A stretch of DNA of 9,236 bases from Bacillota bacterium. GTDB taxonomy: Bacteria > Bacillota > Clostridia > Acetivibrionales > DSM-1351. Made by a program: the position numbers and the translations under genes. Below the pieces are notes generated by a model. That model was not told the DNA's origin. It saw only the letters and a list, made by a program, of their open reading frames with translations, and made no database searches. Positions 6,301 to 9,236 of this stretch are shown in pieces. Within the stretch, counting starts at the first letter, position 1; the number at the start of each line of letters is the position of its first letter. Where the stretch lies: the NCBI GenBank assembly GCA_023431385.1, contig JAEYWA010000070.1, positions 1-9,236 on the forward strand. Reading direction: 5' to 3'.

Positions 6301-9236
6301 GGGGTTCCATATGACAGCAGAAGCTATGAAATTAGCGGACTTGAACTCCAATGGGACAAGCCTTATTTTTCCTATGATTTTATTTCAGAGCAGGTTGTTA
6401 ATAATGCGTTAACTAATGTCATTCCCCATGACGGTTCCTTCTCAGAGGTGGGAATACAGGCACGTCTTCTGAATTGGACCCGTAATTACTACTGGGATGA
6501 AGCTCAGGAAGGGTGCAATGTATTGGGTATAATTACCCCGGAAGCATTGCTGCATCATACTGAAACCGCTGTATTTACTGACGATTTCATACGAAAGGTT
6601 TCGTCTAATAAAAATCTGCCTGAAAACAAACTTTCATATGATGTTATGACAAATGAAGGCGGCTATGTGCTTAAGGAGGGCTATTGGTGGAATTGTGGCC
6701 TTGTCAGCTATTACTTCAAGGCAGTTGAAAACAGGTTCTGCCTGCCCAGAATGGTAGAAAACCCAATAGTACCGGAAACTTCCTCGGTTTACAACAAAGC
6801 CGAAATGGAATACGACCCCTACATGCTCTCTATCACAACAGTCAATCAATATGTTAATAAAGGAATTACTCAGAAAACCACTGCTCTTTATGACTATACT
6901 ACCCTGCAGCCATGCATGGTTAAGGATGCAAATGACAACATATCCCAGACGGTGTTTGATCCTCTGGGCATGGTAATAGCCACTTCCAGGTACGGGGCCT
7001 TAAATGGTAAAAATGTTGGGGATATGGATTTGAAGTATTACAAGCCGTTCGATGATACACCTTTTGAAAAGGTTTTTCAAAGGTTGAAAGAGGTGGCGGA
7101 AGAGAATGGCATAACATATACGCAGCAAGCAGCCCCATTTTTCTACTACCAATTATTTGCACAGTACATAGATAAGACTTTTGAAGGTATTCTTGAAAGT
7201 ATTGAAAATACAAGCTCACAAAAGCCAAACACCTATTTGCAGCAAGCTTCTTCATTTTTCTTCTATGACCAACATGCATTTATTAAAAACCGGCAGCCCG
7301 CCAGAACTATCAGCCTGATAAGGGAAACTCATGCGAGTGACCTTCAGGATGGGAAGGAAGGCAGAATACAGGTACATATAGGCTTCACAGATGGTTTCGG
7401 ACGGGAAATCGAAGGTAAGCTTAAAGCAGACCCGGGCCAGGCATTTGTTTTTGACAGCTTGACAGGCAGTTCGGCCATGTTGGAATGTGATAGCCGATGG
7501 GTGGTTTCAGGCAGAACGGTTTATAACAACAAGGGAAAACCAGTAATGAAATATCAGCCATACTTTTCGGCAATATCAGGCTATGAGGATCAAAAAAAGG
7601 TTGAAGCTCTTTTACCCAAGCCTCCTGTTGTACATTACGACCCCCTACAGAGGGAAGTAAGGGTTGACATTCCCAAGGGCAAGCTTCCGCCTAAAGGAAA
7701 TTTTCCCGGGACGGATACGCTGAGCTTCTTTTCAAGGGTCGATTTTACACCTTGGGAGGAGAAACATTACGATCAGAATGATACCATAAAGGATTCAGAA
7801 TATTTTAAGGCTTTTCAGGAATTTATGAGGAACAACTCCAAGCCCACGCAGCAAGAGATAGATGAATTGGATGCCCTTGATAAAGCAGCAAAATTCTATA
7901 ATACACCCATGATTAAAGTTTTTGATTCCATGGGGAATGTATTTATGGATATTGCTGATAATCTTGGAGAGGTTATGCCTGATGCTTTTAACGATATTGT
8001 TAAAAAATTTGGTATTGGGTCTCAAGAGCTGTGGGAACAGCTTATAAGCAAAGAGTATTTGAAAATAGGCGATTCTTCCAATGGAGCGTGGGTTACCGAA
8101 AAATTCAAGCCTTATATGAGCAGTTATTCTCTTGGGCTGGATGAAAGGTTCAAGCAACTTGAGACTGGAGTTATCAATCTTTTAAGACAGAAATTCCTGG
8201 TGACGTATCATGAGGTTGACATACATGGCAGGACGGTGATCTCTATTGATCCACGGCTTTACTATACAAATGTTTTAGAAAATACCCGGTACTATAATTT
8301 CAAGTACACCTACCAGATGGACGGGAAAGAACCTGTTTTGTATGACGGCGCAGACAGCGGTAAGCAATTCCATCTCAATAATATTTTTGAAAAGCTATTC
8401 TGGACGTGGACCGCCAGGAATTTCTACCAGCAGATTTATTATGACGGACTGCAAAGAAAACTGAGAGTACAGGTTCAGGGATATAAGGATGACGGTACAA
8501 AGGCCTCCGACAATACTGTTGAAGAATTTATTTACGGCGAATCTCTGGAGAATGCCAAGGACAGGAACCTGTGGGGGCAGCTTTACAAACTGAAGGACCA
8601 ATCAGGCATAATAACCAATTCATTATTTGGAATAGATGGAGAGCTGCTTGAGACCTCCAGGCAGTTTGCATGTGAGTACCAGAAATCCATTAACTGGTCA
8701 CCTGATACTTTACTTGAACCCGAGGTATATAAAACTGAGTTATCCTATGACGCATTAAAACGGATAGTCAGCGAAACCATGAAGCGTGAATTTACAAACT
8801 TGTCTAAGGGGACAGGCCGTGAGTTAATGTTGGAGGGCAGCATTACGTCCAATGCATATAATTGCATGGGGCTGCTTGCATCGGTGAGTGTGTGCGACCA
8901 AAGGGGAACTCGAGAGGAAATAATCAGGAATATCACATACGATGCCAATGGGTTGCGGCTGTCAATGACTTACGGTAACGGAACTGAAACCACTTATAAA
9001 TACGAAGATATAACAAAACAACTTATAAGCCTTTCCAGCACGCGCTCTGGAAAAGATAGCGATGGCGGCACACGGAACCGGCAATTACAGGATATTGTCT
9101 ATACCTATGACGGAGTAGGTAATATCACACGAATAAGAGACAATACGTTTAAGACAGTTTTCAATGACAACCAGAGGATAAATCCTCTTTCCGACTATAC
9201 CTATGATGCGCTCTACCGGTTGGTTAAGGCCAGTGG
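3322..9236 (+). CDS. Tc toxin BC-type protein (SpvB / TcdB / RHS), 3' end outside window
   Basis: One frame runs without a stop to the window edge: 1971 codons and still open. No signal peptide is seen. The SpvB/TcdB N-terminal domain starts near residue 9 ('LPKGGGAIKGLGE' at 16-28, 'SGNGPFGLGLSLSIPS' near 66-81). FG-GAP-like propeller repeats follow at about 390-670: 'LIDLYGEGIPGF' from 394, Asp-rich 'DVDGDGIPD' from 498, 'ADTDGSGTTDI' from 606. TcdB middle-N (about 690-780, 'REFRGFGFVEVFD') and middle-C (about 809-975, 'YERNPQDPRVEH', 'YYPRR') come next, then the B-to-C region with 'DFTPWEEKHYDQNDTIKDS' near 1474, and RHS/YD repeats from about 1873 ('YDANGLRLSMTYGNGTE', 'YTYDGVGNI', 'DYTYDALYRLVKAS'). 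In Tc toxins, B and C form a hollow shell that encloses a cytotoxic C-terminus and docks on the TcA pore. B and C are fused here, as in many non-Photorhabdus homologues. The effector and RHS autoprotease end are not visible. No TcA is in the window. Confidence 0.93.
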   Translation, partial: MRNEGNSKISVPQINLPKGGGAIKGLGETFQPNSFNGTGNLQIPIYTSPCRDFEPKLSLDYGSVSGNGPFGLGLSLSIPSVLRKTEKKLPRYDESDTFILTNSEDLVEMGRKSSEDGKYDIIIYRPRIEGLFANIEYWKNADENYWKITGDSFWKVTAKGNITSYYGKSESGRICDPDDASRVFQWLIEETTDPKGNKIKYKYKAENNDCLSDNECEKNRSRTTNKYIQSILYGNWFDMDQNELWAFEVIFDYGEYDIGMEHTARKGWDPYQPVQAWQSRQDVFSTYKRGFEIRTHRLCRNILMFHHIPELGSMACLVHATSLEYDESPVLTQLKAVHAIGFKRMPDGSYRSKAVPPLEFEYSPFNPDKQTFGTISVENGSYLPGYLNQASFNLIDLYGEGIPGFLSSSDTSTLYWKPKGGGIYESPEYPEQFPIEKDLRLEHHSLVSLLGDGRLDLVIGTAGRGGFYQCNADGTWELYQGFTSYPLDYVNPNKSMIDVDGDGIPDIMVFEGDGTRIYTSLKKEGYAAAFQTSLEKDFPDAADAYKEEVVTFSDFFGDGLSHRIRIRNGSIECWPHMGYGKFGKKVCIDHAPVYGDKLDASRLFLADTDGSGTTDIIYAKEDRLEVYLNQSGNSFSQPIIIPLPEVYSLLDQISFGDIYGNGASCLLFSKMTPEVKHYCYEFTGGSKPYLMTKINNNMGAVTCISYKSSTKYYLEDKAAGRPWITRLPFPVHVVEKRESIDCISGSKLTTIYSYHDGYYDDQEREFRGFGFVEVFDTEDFDVYNKPGLLKDMGFEKIHHDFFVAPVHTKRWYHTGAFFETSAVEENKIKQYYNCNKGKQIHAFKEYSFDDDFTSWDEETIRQAFRALKGQMLREEVYAVDNISGVSEHPYIVTETGFHVCQIYPDPIWSKNQEPVKNKYKAFYPFTRETISSHYERNPQDPRVEHQFILEIGSYGEVNKTCNVYYPRRVDGYPQQKELKTVATVSLFNEFELPGVPYDSRSYEISGLELQWDKPYFSYDFISEQVVNNALTNVIPHDGSFSEVGIQARLLNWTRNYYWDEAQEGCNVLGIITPEALLHHTETAVFTDDFIRKVSSNKNLPENKLSYDVMTNEGGYVLKEGYWWNCGLVSYYFKAVENRFCLPRMVENPIVPETSSVYNKAEMEYDPYMLSITTVNQYVNKGITQKTTALYDYTTLQPCMVKDANDNISQTVFDPLGMVIATSRYGALNGKNVGDMDLKYYKPFDDTPFEKVFQRLKEVAEENGITYTQQAAPFFYYQLFAQYIDKTFEGILESIENTSSQKPNTYLQQASSFFFYDQHAFIKNRQPARTISLIRETHASDLQDGKEGRIQVHIGFTDGFGREIEGKLKADPGQAFVFDSLTGSSAMLECDSRWVVSGRTVYNNKGKPVMKYQPYFSAISGYEDQKKVEALLPKPPVVHYDPLQREVRVDIPKGKLPPKGNFPGTDTLSFFSRVDFTPWEEKHYDQNDTIKDSEYFKAFQEFMRNNSKPTQQEIDELDALDKAAKFYNTPMIKVFDSMGNVFMDIADNLGEVMPDAFNDIVKKFGIGSQELWEQLISKEYLKIGDSSNGAWVTEKFKPYMSSYSLGLDERFKQLETGVINLLRQKFLVTYHEVDIHGRTVISIDPRLYYTNVLENTRYYNFKYTYQMDGKEPVLYDGADSGKQFHLNNIFEKLFWTWTARNFYQQIYYDGLQRKLRVQVQGYKDDGTKASDNTVEEFIYGESLENAKDRNLWGQLYKLKDQSGIITNSLFGIDGELLETSRQFACEYQKSINWSPDTLLEPEVYKTELSYDALKRIVSETMKREFTNLSKGTGRELMLEGSITSNAYNCMGLLASVSVCDQRGTREEIIRNITYDANGLRLSMTYGNGTETTYKYEDITKQLISLSSTRSGKDSDGGTRNRQLQDIVYTYDGVGNITRIRDNTFKTVFNDNQRINPLSDYTYDALYRLVKAS

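Noticed and set aside
1..9236. CRISPR array, tRNA, rRNA or insertion sequence
   Set aside because: No regularly spaced direct repeats of CRISPR size, no cloverleaf-like or rRNA-like segment, and no transposase motifs were seen in the reading.

Overview
The window looks like low-to-moderate GC Gram-positive (Clostridia-like Firmicutes) DNA. The evidence is strong AGGAGG-type ribosome binding sites, AT-rich intergenic regions, a LytTR/GHKL two-component pair, and a tail of a conjugative-element-type topoisomerase III. The species cannot be named from the sequence alone. All real genes lie on the + strand.

Layout: (1) 1-261 is the C-terminal end of a type IA topoisomerase (topoisomerase III) that begins before the window. 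(2) 262-380 is an AT-rich spacer with a possible -10 box. (3) 381-1136 encodes a LytTR-family response regulator. (4) 1133-3064 encodes its partner, a histidine kinase with a galactose-binding-like extracellular domain, a 7TM-DISM-type membrane region and a GHKL (HPK10-like) kinase core; the two genes overlap by ATGA. (5) 3065-3321 is a non-coding spacer with two weak hairpins, a pair of direct repeats that fit the LytTR-box consensus, TATAAT boxes and a good ribosome binding site. (6) 3322 to the end of the window is one uninterrupted frame of 1971 codons, still open at base 9236. It encodes a Tc (toxin complex)/SpvB-like protein: SpvB-type N-terminus, FG-GAP-like propeller repeats, TcdB middle domains, then RHS/YD repeats. 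It is a fused TcB-TcC-type 'BC' component whose C-terminal effector lies beyond the window.

Proposed logic (inference): the membrane kinase senses an extracellular ligand, perhaps a carbohydrate given its sensor fold, and phosphorylates the LytTR regulator at Asp66. The regulator then binds the two 9-bp direct repeats (22 bp apart) upstream of the toxin gene and activates it. This would be a compact sensor-regulator-toxin cassette next to the tail of what may be an integrative element. The most interesting points are the LytTR boxes in front of the toxin, the likely non-canonical AUA start of the response regulator, and the unseen C-terminal effector of the toxin.
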